From Solidesulfovibrio fructosivorans JJ] (GTDB lineage Bacteria; Desulfobacterota; Desulfovibrionia; Desulfovibrionales; Desulfovibrionaceae): 32,768 bases of DNA. Position numbers and translations under genes: made by a program. The notes under the pieces are model-generated. The model ran no database searches. It saw nothing but the letters and a program-made list of their open reading frames with translations, and was not told where the DNA came from. Within the stretch, counting starts at the first letter, position 1; each line of letters opens with the position of its first letter. The stretch covers positions 1-32,768 of the forward strand of contig NZ_AECZ01000017.1 in the NCBI RefSeq assembly GCF_000179555.1, written 5' to 3'. Shown piece after piece: positions 1 through 7,190 of this stretch.

Positions 1-27
1 ATGTCGCCGCGAGCGGTTCCAGCCGGG

Positions 28-103
28 AAAAGGGGGGGCCGGGGGGCCCGATGGCCTCCCGGCGGGGTCCAGGGGCAGCGCCCCTGGCCGCCGGAGGCCT
101 CCA
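28..103. repeat. Intergenic GC-rich repeat, right-half copy
   Basis: G-rich block followed by a perfect hairpin (CCAGGGGC at 69-76, GCCCCTGG at 80-87) and the conserved end GGCCGCCGGAGGC at 87-99. The same layout occurs at 12439-12515, and a related G-rich/hairpin block lies at 32687-32747. Its end lies just upstream of the start codon of the next gene. Confidence 0.75.
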
Positions 104-120
104 CCGCAAGGGAGAATGAA

Positions 121-612
121 ATGGCTAACTTTTTTAGCGGCAGCGACATCGTCGGCACGGCCATCGAGATCGAGCGCCGGGGCCGCAACGTCTATTCCAA
201 GGCGGCGGCCGCCGCCACCAACCCGGACGTCAAGAACTTCCTGCAGTTCTTTGCCGGCGAGGAAGCCCGCCACCAGGCTATTTTCGAGGCCATGGCCGGC
301 CGCATCGGCAAGATCGAGATCCCGGCCGGCAGCGACGAAGCGGAATACATGGACTACGTCCAGGCCCTGCTCGATTCCCATGCCCTTTTCTGCGGCGGGG
401 CTCCGGAAAAGGACCTGGCCAACGCGGCCGACCCCATCGAGGCCATCGAGCTGGCCAGCCGGTTCGAAAAGGACACCATCCTCTACTTTCGCGAGATGAT
501 GGACCTTCTGCCGCAAAACGAGTCCGATATCGTCAAGCAGTGCCTGAACGAGGAGCGCGGGCACCTGCGCCAGCTGCGCGCCATGCTGGTGAAACTGCGC
601 AACCAGGCCTAA
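121..612 (+). CDS. Rubrerythrin-like ferritin-fold protein
   Basis: 163-residue four-helix protein of the rubrerythrin/ferritin-like family, which usually binds a di-iron centre and acts in peroxide or oxygen defence in anaerobes. Candidate iron ligands are E18, the E48-x-x-H51 pair, E110 and the E145-x-x-H148 pair near the C-terminus. There is no C-terminal rubredoxin domain, so it is an erythrin-only form. The start at 121 is chosen because GGAG at 111-114 sits six bases upstream and the family similarity begins there; an open frame runs back to base 1 through repeat DNA but has no support. A hairpin follows the gene. Family assignment is firm; the exact substrate is unknown. Confidence 0.85.
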   Translation: MANFFSGSDIVGTAIEIERRGRNVYSKAAAAATNPDVKNFLQFFAGEEARHQAIFEAMAGRIGKIEIPAGSDEAEYMDYVQALLDSHALFCGGAPEKDLANAADPIEAIELASRFEKDTILYFREMMDLLPQNESDIVKQCLNEERGHLRQLRAMLVKLRNQA

Positions 613-626
613 ACGCACGATCAACC

Positions 627-660
627 CGGCGGGCCAAAGCCTCTCGGCCAGGGCCCGCCG
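627..660 (+). terminator. Possible terminator hairpin
   Basis: CGGCGGGC at 627-634 pairs with GCCCGCCG at 653-660 just after the rubrerythrin-like gene. The T-tract is weak, so this may be a transcript-stabilising hairpin instead. Confidence 0.4.
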
Positions 661-730
661 TCATGCCTTTCCGCCCGCCCGTCCGCTTCGGACGCGGATC
701 GGGAAAGGACGCGGGGCAAGGGGGACGGCC

Positions 731-1579
731 ATGTACCATGATGATTTCGGCTTTGACGCCATGACCCTGGAAAGCCCCTTGGTTCCCGAAGCCAAGGCCG
801 GTCCCGCCGATGCCTTGGAGCAGGGATTCGCCGGCCGCATGGCCGGGCTCATTCTCTCCTCCGACCTTTTTTCCGCCCGCAATCCCGGCCCCAGGCCCTG
901 GATCGACGGCCTGGCCCTTTCCACCTGCTGGCCGGGAGCCGTGATCCGCTATTCCGGGGAACGCCTCGACCAGGACGACCTGGACGCCTTTCTCGGCTGC
1001 GTGCTGCTGGCCTTCCGGGATACCGGCCGGGCCGGCGCGGCCCGGTTCCATCTGCGCGAACTGACGCGCTGCATCTGGCCCCGGGGCAGGCGCTTCGCCA
1101 CGCGGCGGCTGGAACGGTCGCTGTGGCGACTGGCCAGCGCCCGCATCGAAATCGAGGAAGAGCAAGGCCATGTCCTCATGCAGGCGAAGCTGCTCAACAC
1201 CCTGCTTTGCGACCGCGCCGCCGGCATTTGCGCCGTGGACGTGAGTCCCCGCGTCATGGAAGCCTTTCAAGCCGCGCCGGTCGTGGAGCGGCTGCTGGCC
1301 AGCCGTTCCCCGTTCGGAGCCGGCCGCTTCCACCGCTGGCTGGCCGGCCTGCTTTCCCAGGGCCCGGCCACATCGCGCCTGGACCTGGCCGCCCTGCGCC
1401 GGTTGTCGGGGCTGACGCGCCAGCCCATGCCGGCCTTTCGCGTGCGGGCCATCACCGCGTTGCAGGATTTCCTGGATATGGGCCTTATCGCCGCCATCGA
1501 ACCGGCCGGGCCCGACAGGCTCGTGGCCATGCGTCCTATCGCCCGTGGGGAGGAAGCGGCCTGCCTGTTGCTTTCTTGA
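731..1579 (+). CDS. TrfA-like (plasmid replication initiator-like) protein
   Basis: 282 residues. From memory of RK2 TrfA the layout agrees: a VIRYSGERLDQDDLD segment (about residues 71-85) corresponds to TrfA's ITYTGVELRADD region, then a helix after F106-HLRELTR, an LERSLWRLASARI helix (127-139), an LLNTLL strand/turn, and a second winged-helix-like half ending in FLDMGLIAAIEP (247-258), comparable with TrfA's ELRGSGLVEHAW. The first 60 residues are low-complexity and not TrfA-like. A run AAGGGGGA just upstream of the ATG serves as ribosome site. It ends 12 bases before the kinase gene. No origin-like iterons or partition genes are visible nearby, so a chromosomal DNA-binding role is as likely as replication. 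Assignment rests on remembered motif order only. Confidence 0.5.
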   Translation: MYHDDFGFDAMTLESPLVPEAKAGPADALEQGFAGRMAGLILSSDLFSARNPGPRPWIDGLALSTCWPGAVIRYSGERLDQDDLDAFLGCVLLAFRDTGRAGAARFHLRELTRCIWPRGRRFATRRLERSLWRLASARIEIEEEQGHVLMQAKLLNTLLCDRAAGICAVDVSPRVMEAFQAAPVVERLLASRSPFGAGRFHRWLAGLLSQGPATSRLDLAALRRLSGLTRQPMPAFRVRAITALQDFLDMGLIAAIEPAGPDRLVAMRPIARGEEAACLLLS

Positions 1580-1591
1580 CGGGATTATCCC

Positions 1592-3031
1592 ATGGACGGC
1601 ATCATGTCCTCACAGGCCAAGACGTCCTCCGGTTCCGCCGCCCCCGAGGCGCACAAGCTGCCGCAGCACGTCTTGCGTCTTTCCCCGGGACCGCTTCGGA
1701 CCATGCCTTTCCGCCGCCTGACCCTCGACGTGGCCAGAGATGGCCGTGAATCCTTCATGACGCCCTCGAGACTGCGGTCGTGCCAGGCCGCGCCCGACCC
1801 GGGCCGCCCGGACGACGGCATGGCCCACCCGCCGACGCTGGAAGACCTCATCGGCATCGAGCACAGCAAGCTCGGCTTTTACCAGGAACTGCGCCAGAAA
1901 GTGCAGGAACTCCAGGAAGCCCATGAGGAATCGGAAGTGCGCCGCCAGGAGATCGCGGCCATCCTCGACGGCATCACCGACATCATGATGGTGCTGTCCA
2001 AGGACCTGCGCATCATCTCCGTCAACCACGTCTTCCACGAACTTTTCAACATCCCCCGGCCCGAGGGGCAGCACTGCTACCGCATCTTCCGCGAGGGCGA
2101 ACACCCCTGTCCCGAGTGTCCGGCCCACCGGTCCTTCAAGTCCAACGCCGTGTGCCGCTGCATGGGGACCTTCAAGATCGGGGGGGTGCCCCGCCGCTTC
2201 GAAATGGTGGCCTCGCCCATTCACAACCCCGACAGCCCGGAGTCCCGCATCCTCATCTTCAAACGCGACGTCACCCTGGAGACGGAATACCAGTCCAAGT
2301 ATTACCAGGCCGAAAAGATGGCCACCATCGGCATGCTGGCCGCGGGCGTGGCCCACGAGATCAACAACCCGCTCACCGCCGTCTACGGCCTGGCCGAGGG
2401 CATCCGCCGCCGGCTGCCCGCCATCCAGGAGCGCGTAAGCGAGGCCCTTTACGCCGACGTGGCCGAATACACCGAAACCATCCTCATGGAATGCCGGCGC
2501 TGCCGCGACATCGTGCGTTCCATGCTGTCCTTCTCCCGGCCCCACACCCTGGCTTTTTCGCCGGTGTGCCTAAACGAGGTCGTGACGGACACCTTGAACA
2601 TTCTGCGCGGCCACCTGGAGGCGTGCGGCAAGCAGGGCCTGCGCCTGACCGTCAATCTCTTCGATCCCCTGCCCACCGTGCCCGGCGACGAGGCGCAGCT
2701 CAAGCAGGTGCTTTTAAACATCCTCGTCAACTCCATGGACGCCATTGCCGGCGAAGGCGAAATCACCATCACCACGCATCCGGAAAACGACAACACCGTC
2801 AATTTGTCCGTGGAGGATACCGGCTGCGGCATCCCGCCGGAGAACATGGACAAGCTCTTCAACCCCTTTTTCACCACCAAGCCCGTGGGCAAGGGCATTG
2901 GCATCGGCCTTGCCGCCTGCTACGGCATCGTGCGCGAACACCACGGCTTTATCGAAGTGGCCAGCGAAGTGGGCCTCGGCACCCACGTCACGGTGAAACT
3001 CCCTTTGGACAGCGGCCAACCCAGTGAATAA
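1592..3031 (+). CDS. PAS-domain sensor histidine kinase
   Basis: Soluble two-component kinase of 479 residues as drawn. Order: a low-complexity N-terminus, a short coiled coil (about 95-122), a PAS domain (about 123-230), HisKA with the phospho-acceptor H255 in GVAHEINNPL, and an ATPase domain with N-box N376-N380, DTGCGIP (409-415) and GKGIGIGL (433-440). There is no membrane segment, so it senses inside the cell. The PAS domain carries C162, C173, C176, C188 and C190, including a CPEC motif that could hold a metal or act as a redox switch. The start is uncertain: ATG at 1592 has a weak GACGGG upstream, and ATG at 1757 or 1820 (the latter just before the conserved LEDLIGIEHSKLGF stretch) are alternatives. 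It overlaps the response regulator by eight bases, so the two are almost certainly partners. Confidence 0.9.
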   Translation: MDGIMSSQAKTSSGSAAPEAHKLPQHVLRLSPGPLRTMPFRRLTLDVARDGRESFMTPSRLRSCQAAPDPGRPDDGMAHPPTLEDLIGIEHSKLGFYQELRQKVQELQEAHEESEVRRQEIAAILDGITDIMMVLSKDLRIISVNHVFHELFNIPRPEGQHCYRIFREGEHPCPECPAHRSFKSNAVCRCMGTFKIGGVPRRFEMVASPIHNPDSPESRILIFKRDVTLETEYQSKYYQAEKMATIGMLAAGVAHEINNPLTAVYGLAEGIRRRLPAIQERVSEALYADVAEYTETILMECRRCRDIVRSMLSFSRPHTLAFSPVCLNEVVTDTLNILRGHLEACGKQGLRLTVNLFDPLPTVPGDEAQLKQVLLNILVNSMDAIAGEGEITITTHPENDNTVNLSVEDTGCGIPPENMDKLFNPFFTTKPVGKGIGIGLAACYGIVREHHGFIEVASEVGLGTHVTVKLPLDSGQPSE

Positions 3032-4355
3032 TCCCTACGGTCTTCTCGTCGTGGACGACGAACCTTCCATCGGCAAGCTCCTGCTCAAGGAGTTTACCAC
3101 CCCGGCCCGCACGGTGCATGTCGCGGCCAGCGCCCGCGAGGCCCGGGAGCTCATGGCCAAGCACGAATTCGAAGTGGCCGTGCTCGACATCCGCCTGCCC
3201 GACATCAACGGCATCGACCTGATGGTCGAGCTCAAAAACCGCCAGGAAGACCTGGAGTGCATCCTCGTCACCGGCCACGGCGCCATCGACACGGCCGTCG
3301 AGGCCATGAAGCTCGGGGCGTTCGACTACGTGACCAAGCCGTTCAACCTGGCCGAACTCGAACTGCTCATCGAGCGGGCCTACCAGCGCACATTCCTGCG
3401 CCGGGAGAACAGGCGGCTGCGGCATTTCCAGGGCGAGACCCCGCCGGTCAAGCTGGTGGGCAATTCGTCGCCCATGAAGCAGGTCCGCTACCTGATCGAA
3501 AAGGTGGCCCCGACCGAGGTGCCGGTGCTCATCACCGGCGAATCCGGCGCCGGCAAGGAAGTGGCGGCCCAGCTCATCCAGTCCCTGTCCAAACGGGCGG
3601 ACAAGCCTTTTTTCATCAAAAACTGCGCCACGCTGCAAAAGGAGCTGGCCCGAAGCGAACTGTTCGGACACCTGCGCGGCTCGTTTACCGGGGCGGTGGA
3701 GAACAGCGAGGGCTTCATGGCCTTCGCCAACAAGGGCACGCTGTTTCTCGACGAAATCGGCGAGCTGCCTATCGAGGTCCAGGCGGCGCTGTTGCGCGTG
3801 CTGGAAAACAAGACCTACCGCCGGGTGGGCGAAAAGGAAGAGCGCCGGGCGGACATCCGGCTGCTCTTCGCCACCAACCGCGAACTGGTCAAGGAAGTGG
3901 CCGAAGGACGCTTCCACGAGGCGCTTTTCCACCGCATCAACGTGTTCAACATCGAGATGCCGGCGCTTCGGGAACGCCGCGAGGACATCCCGCTTCTGGT
4001 GGAGTTCTTCCTGTCGCGCCTGACCGCCGGACAGGCCCCGTTCCGCATTTCCGACCGGGCCATGAAGTGCCTGACCGAGTACGACTGGCCGGGCAACGTG
4101 CGCGAACTGCGAAACGTCATGGAGCGCTCCATCATCCTGTCCGAAAACAACCTCATCACCGAGCACGCCCTGCCCCGCGAGTTCCTGGAGCCGGACCGGA
4201 CCGAAGAGGACATTTTGACCCTCGAGGCCAAGGAGAAGGAGCACATCGCCAAGGTGCTCAACTTCTACGACAACAACCGATCCCTGGCCGCCGAGGCGCT
4301 CGGCATCTGCCGCAAGACGCTCTACCGCAAGATCCGGCAATACAACCTGTTCTAG
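3024..4355 (+). CDS. NtrC-family sigma-54 response regulator
   Basis: 443 residues, starting at a GTG that overlaps the end of the kinase gene. The receiver domain has D11/D12, phospho-acceptor D55 and K105. The AAA+ domain has Walker A GESGAGKE (172-179), a sigma-54 contact loop GSFTGA (219-224; usually GAFTGA) and Walker B GTLFLDEIGE (238-247). A Fis-type helix-turn-helix closes the protein (about 403-440, ending YRKIRQYNLF). All catalytic residues are present, so it should activate sigma-54 promoters when phosphorylated by the neighbouring kinase. The A-to-S change in the contact loop is mild. Its targets are unknown; the sigma-54-like promoter at 5692 is the nearest candidate. A strong terminator follows directly. 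Confidence 0.95.
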   Translation: MNNPYGLLVVDDEPSIGKLLLKEFTTPARTVHVAASAREARELMAKHEFEVAVLDIRLPDINGIDLMVELKNRQEDLECILVTGHGAIDTAVEAMKLGAFDYVTKPFNLAELELLIERAYQRTFLRRENRRLRHFQGETPPVKLVGNSSPMKQVRYLIEKVAPTEVPVLITGESGAGKEVAAQLIQSLSKRADKPFFIKNCATLQKELARSELFGHLRGSFTGAVENSEGFMAFANKGTLFLDEIGELPIEVQAALLRVLENKTYRRVGEKEERRADIRLLFATNRELVKEVAEGRFHEALFHRINVFNIEMPALRERREDIPLLVEFFLSRLTAGQAPFRISDRAMKCLTEYDWPGNVRELRNVMERSIILSENNLITEHALPREFLEPDRTEEDILTLEAKEKEHIAKVLNFYDNNRSLAAEALGICRKTLYRKIRQYNLF

Positions 4356-4357
4356 GG

Positions 4358-4388
4358 GCGCGCCGCCGACACCCGGCGGCGCGCGTTT
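4358..4388 (+). terminator. Rho-independent terminator
   Basis: Perfect 11-bp stem (4358-4368 with 4374-4384), five-base loop ACACC, then GTTT. It lies three bases after the response regulator stop codon and ends the kinase/regulator operon. Confidence 0.8.
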
Positions 4389-4485
4389 CCTGCCGGTTCC
4401 CTTCCCTGCCCATTGGTGGTAACGCTTCGCGCGGGCAGCAGTTTTCCTGCCGCTTGAGGGATTACAGCCAACCGCCGGGACGCCC

Positions 4486-5295
4486 ATGCAAAGCTCCGAA
4501 GTCGCCGCCTACTGGGAAGCCAACGCCAGGCAGTGGACGCGCCAAAGCCGGGCCGGGCTCGACGTGTACCGGGACGCGCTCAACACGCCGGCTTTCCTGG
4601 CCATGCTCCCGCCCGTCGCCGGCCGCAGCGGGCTGGACATCGGCTGCGGCGAAGGCACCAACACCCGCCGGCTCGCCAGGCTCGGGGCGAGGATGCGCGC
4701 CATCGACATCGCGCCGACCTTCGTGCGCCATGCCCGCAATGCCGAGGCGGCAGAGCCCCTCGACATCGACGTTCTGCTCGGCAATGCCCTATCCCTGCCC
4801 TTTGCCGATGCCTCCTTCGATTTCGCCACCGCGTTCATGTCGCTGATGGACATGCCGGACCATGAACGCGCCCTCGACGAAGCCTGGCGGGTGCTGCGCC
4901 CGGGCGGCTTCCTCCAATTCTCCATCCTGCACCCCTGCTTCGCGCCGCCGTATCGCAAGGTGCTGCGCGAGCCTGACCAGTCGGTGCGGGCCATCGAGGT
5001 CGGGCGCTATTTCGAGACCGAAGGCGCCCGTCTCGACACATGGTGGTTCTCCAGCCTGCCGCGCGAACGGCGAAGCGAAGTCCCGCCCTTCCAGGTGCCC
5101 TACTTCCACCGCACCATAAGCGATTGGCTCAACGCGATCCGCCGGGCCGGTTTCCTGATCGAGGAGCTTGGCGAACCGTGCGCCACGGCAGCGCTCGCCG
5201 CCGCCGTCCCCCTGGTGGCCGACACCCGGGTCGCCCCGCTTTTCCTGCATATCCGCGCCGGCAAACCGGCCGCCCCCGTCCGTACGCCAGCCTAG
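4486..5295 (+). CDS. Class I SAM-dependent methyltransferase
   Basis: 269 residues with a standard Rossmann methyltransferase core: motif I LDIGCGEG (50-57), an acidic ribose-binding residue in AIDIAP, LPFADASFD, then the WRVLRPGGFLQFS motif typical of the UbiE/Methyltransf_11 group. A C-terminal part with PPFQVPYFHRTISDWLNAI resembles small-molecule methyltransferases whose substrate is not predictable. It stands alone between the terminator at 4358 and the long control region after 5295. Only a weak GGGA lies before the ATG. Family is sure; substrate unknown. Confidence 0.88.
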   Translation: MQSSEVAAYWEANARQWTRQSRAGLDVYRDALNTPAFLAMLPPVAGRSGLDIGCGEGTNTRRLARLGARMRAIDIAPTFVRHARNAEAAEPLDIDVLLGNALSLPFADASFDFATAFMSLMDMPDHERALDEAWRVLRPGGFLQFSILHPCFAPPYRKVLREPDQSVRAIEVGRYFETEGARLDTWWFSSLPRERRSEVPPFQVPYFHRTISDWLNAIRRAGFLIEELGEPCATAALAAAVPLVADTRVAPLFLHIRAGKPAAPVRTPA

Positions 5296-5602
5296 CCCCC
5301 GCCCCTGTCAGGGCATCTTGCGACACGTCCGCCGTCTCGCCCGTCCCCGCGGGGCGCGGGCGCCTTTCGCCCGTCCGACATCCTCCCTCCGGAATCCTGT
5401 TACTGCTTAAATTAGCATATAAAGAAACCGCCCGCATCTGTTATGTTTTCAATAATATAATAGGCTTGACGCAATGAATCTTCGTCCGTATGTTGCCTTT
5501 TGACTCATCAATACCCTCAAACTGGATCAAAATTACTTTTTCTCAATTTAAGCAATAAAATTAATGTGTTTGCTTAGAAACAAGGAGGCCTGTCGCGCCG
5601 GG

Positions 5603-5645
5603 GCCAGTGTCAGCGTGTCACACTGGCAGATGACATCGCGTGACA
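5603..5645. promoter_or_regulatory. Inverted TGTCA/TGACA operator cluster
   Basis: GCCAGTGT (5603-5610) is inverted as ACACTGGC (5620-5627). Within and after it are TGTCA at 5608 and 5616 and TGACA at 5631 and 5641, two direct sites followed by two in the opposite sense. It lies roughly 75-115 bases before the expected start of the sigma-54-like promoter, a typical distance for an activator's upstream site. Confidence 0.5.
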
Positions 5646-5691
5646 GTTTCGCCCAACTCCCTCTAATCCTGTATTTTCGCGCCCCGAATGG

Positions 5692-5708
5692 TTGGCCTGC
5701 TTCTTGCT
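5692..5708 (+). promoter_or_regulatory. Sigma-54 type -24/-12 promoter candidate
   Basis: TTGGC at 5692-5696 and TTGCT at 5704-5708, with the essential GG (5694-5695) and GC (5706-5707) exactly 12 bases apart, as in the consensus TGGCAC-N5-TTGC. Expected start is near 5719, giving a leader of about 310 bases before the gene at 6031. Only the sequence match supports it. Confidence 0.5.
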
Positions 5709-5921
5709 GCCAGATTGGAACCTATGTCGCGCCAATCCATTTATGCAAGCAACACCGGGGCCCAAAATCCCCTTTCCCAGCAATGCGAATCCGCTGGACA
5801 ACGGCTTGCGCGCGACGTCATCGCGGCTCACGCGACCCTGGCCGCACCAAATGTCGCGCCGGCCCCTTCCCGGACCGCAGCAACAATGGTCGCGAATCCC
5901 GCCGCCTCATGGCGACAAGAA

Positions 5922-5944
5922 TCACGCTTCACAAAAAAGCGTGA
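5922..5944 (+). promoter_or_regulatory. Leader stem-loop
   Basis: TCACGCTT (5922-5929) pairs with AAGCGTGA (5937-5944) around a seven-base loop, 86 bases before the MoeA-like gene. No U-tract follows, so it is not a simple terminator. Confidence 0.4.
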
Positions 5945-6030
5945 CACAAGGCTCCTAACCGCCATTCGCCGCAATACAACAAGGCCGGCCACCGCCCGAA
6001 TCGGCCGCGTCTGACCCGGGAGAACAATTC

Positions 6031-7053
6031 ATGCGCAGCATTCCCGTCGAAATGGCCCAGGGCATGGTCCTTTGCCACGACATCACCCGCATCGTGCCCG
6101 GTGAAGGCAAGGGCCCGGCCTTCCGCAAAGGCCACATCATCGCCCCCGAGGACATCCCGGTCCTTTTGCGCCTGGGCAAGGAACACATTTACGTCTGGGA
6201 TCTGGCCGAGGGGCTGGTCCACGAGGACGACGCGGCCGGCCGCATCGCCCGGGCCATCGCCGGCGAGGGCATCACCTTCACCCAACCCTGCGAGGGCCGC
6301 ATCAACCTGCTGGCCGACCGGCGGGGGCTGCTCAAGATCAACGTGGACGCGCTTAGGCGGTGCAATTCCATCGACGAGGTGACCATCGCCACCATGCACG
6401 GCGATGCCGTGGTTTCCGAGGGGCAGATGCTGGCCGGCACCCGGGTGGTGCCGCTGGTCGTGGCCGCCGAGAAGCTCGACGCGGTGGAGAAGGTCACGGC
6501 CGAGACCGGCCCGCTGGTCATGGTGCGGCCGTTTAGGCCCCTTCGCGTGGGCGTGGTCACCACCGGCGGCGAGGTCTACCACGGCCGCATCAAGGACAAG
6601 TTCGGACCGGTTTTGCGCCGCAAGTTCGACGACCTCGGCTGCTCGGTCATCCGGCAGGTCATCGTGCCCGACGACAGGGACATGACCGTGCGCGCCATCC
6701 GCCAGCTCCTGGCCGACGGCGCGGAGATGATCGCGGTCACGGGCGGCATGTCCGTCGACCCCGACGACCTGTCCCCGTCGTCGATCCGGGCCGCCGGCGG
6801 CCAAGTCGTCACCTACGGCTCGCCCACCTTTCCCGGAGCGATGTTCATGCTGGCCTACATCGGCGACGTGCCCGTGGTGGGGTTGCCCGGGTGCGTCATG
6901 TACCACAAGGCCAGCATTTTCGATCTGGCGGTACCGCGGCTGGTGGCCGGCGAAAAGCTGACCAAGGCCGATATCGTGGAATTTGGCCATGGGGGCCTGT
7001 GCGCCATGTGCCCCGAATGCCGCTATCCCCTTTGCGGGTTCGGCAAGAGTTGA
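6031..7053 (+). CDS. MoeA-like molybdopterin-binding protein with cysteine-rich tail
   Basis: 340 residues. The C-terminal half is a MoCF/MogA-type molybdopterin-binding domain: LRVGVVTTGGEVYHG (171-185), VTGGMSVDPDD (236-246), and PVVGLPGCVMYH (281-292). MoeA inserts molybdate into adenylylated molybdopterin; this shorter class accompanies Mo hydroxylase genes. It lacks full MoeA length (about 400 residues) and its N-terminal domains are reduced. A distinctive tail, GHGGLCAMCPECRYPLCGFGK, holds C324, C327, C330 and C335, spaced to bind zinc or an Fe-S cluster. GGGAG eight bases before the ATG fixes the start. It is the first gene downstream of the large control region and precedes mop by 137 bases, so supply or insertion of cofactor into Mop is the likely role. 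Confidence 0.85.
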   Translation: MRSIPVEMAQGMVLCHDITRIVPGEGKGPAFRKGHIIAPEDIPVLLRLGKEHIYVWDLAEGLVHEDDAAGRIARAIAGEGITFTQPCEGRINLLADRRGLLKINVDALRRCNSIDEVTIATMHGDAVVSEGQMLAGTRVVPLVVAAEKLDAVEKVTAETGPLVMVRPFRPLRVGVVTTGGEVYHGRIKDKFGPVLRRKFDDLGCSVIRQVIVPDDRDMTVRAIRQLLADGAEMIAVTGGMSVDPDDLSPSSIRAAGGQVVTYGSPTFPGAMFMLAYIGDVPVVGLPGCVMYHKASIFDLAVPRLVAGEKLTKADIVEFGHGGLCAMCPECRYPLCGFGKS

Positions 7054-7190
7054 CGGAAAAAGCGGCCCAAGCCGTCCCTTCCGGCACAACACGCGCAAGC
7101 GCGGCATTCGGCCTGTGCGGCACGCGCTCCCGCAGACGGCGTGCGTATTGGCGGAAACGGTAATCCTCTAACCCGAGCACGGAGAAACGC

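Larger units (their letters stand above)
5591..5860 (+). repeat. Three exact copies of TGTCGCGCC
   Basis: The 9-mer occurs at 5591-5599, 5725-5733 and 5852-5860, about 130 bases apart, and a 7-base core (TCGCGCC) also at 5677-5683. They may be protein-binding sites or structural elements of the leader. Function is unknown. Confidence 0.5.
5296..6030 (+). promoter_or_regulatory. 735-base non-coding control region upstream of the molybdenum locus
   Basis: No convincing gene. GC drops sharply from about 5400 to 5580, where runs such as AATAATATAATA occur, which is unusual for this genome and fits a promoter or bent-DNA region. A weak sigma-70-like pair (TTGACG 5466-5471, TATGTT 5489-5494, 17-base spacer) lies inside it. 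Then come the TGTCA/TGACA sites, the sigma-54-like promoter, three copies of TGTCGCGCC and a leader hairpin, listed separately. The open frames here lack family similarity and ribosome sites. I looked for a molybdenum-cofactor riboswitch and could not recognise one. Confidence 0.65.

Noticed and set aside
3257-4846. A 529-residue frame over the response regulator and methyltransferase
   Set aside because: Shadow of two well-supported genes in another frame.
5564-6014. Several open frames of 88-126 residues in the control region
   Set aside because: No ribosome sites, no family similarity, and they overlap the promoter and repeats.
5719-6030. Possible molybdenum-cofactor riboswitch in the leader
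   Set aside because: I could not recognise its conserved core. A covariance-model search would decide; none was possible here.
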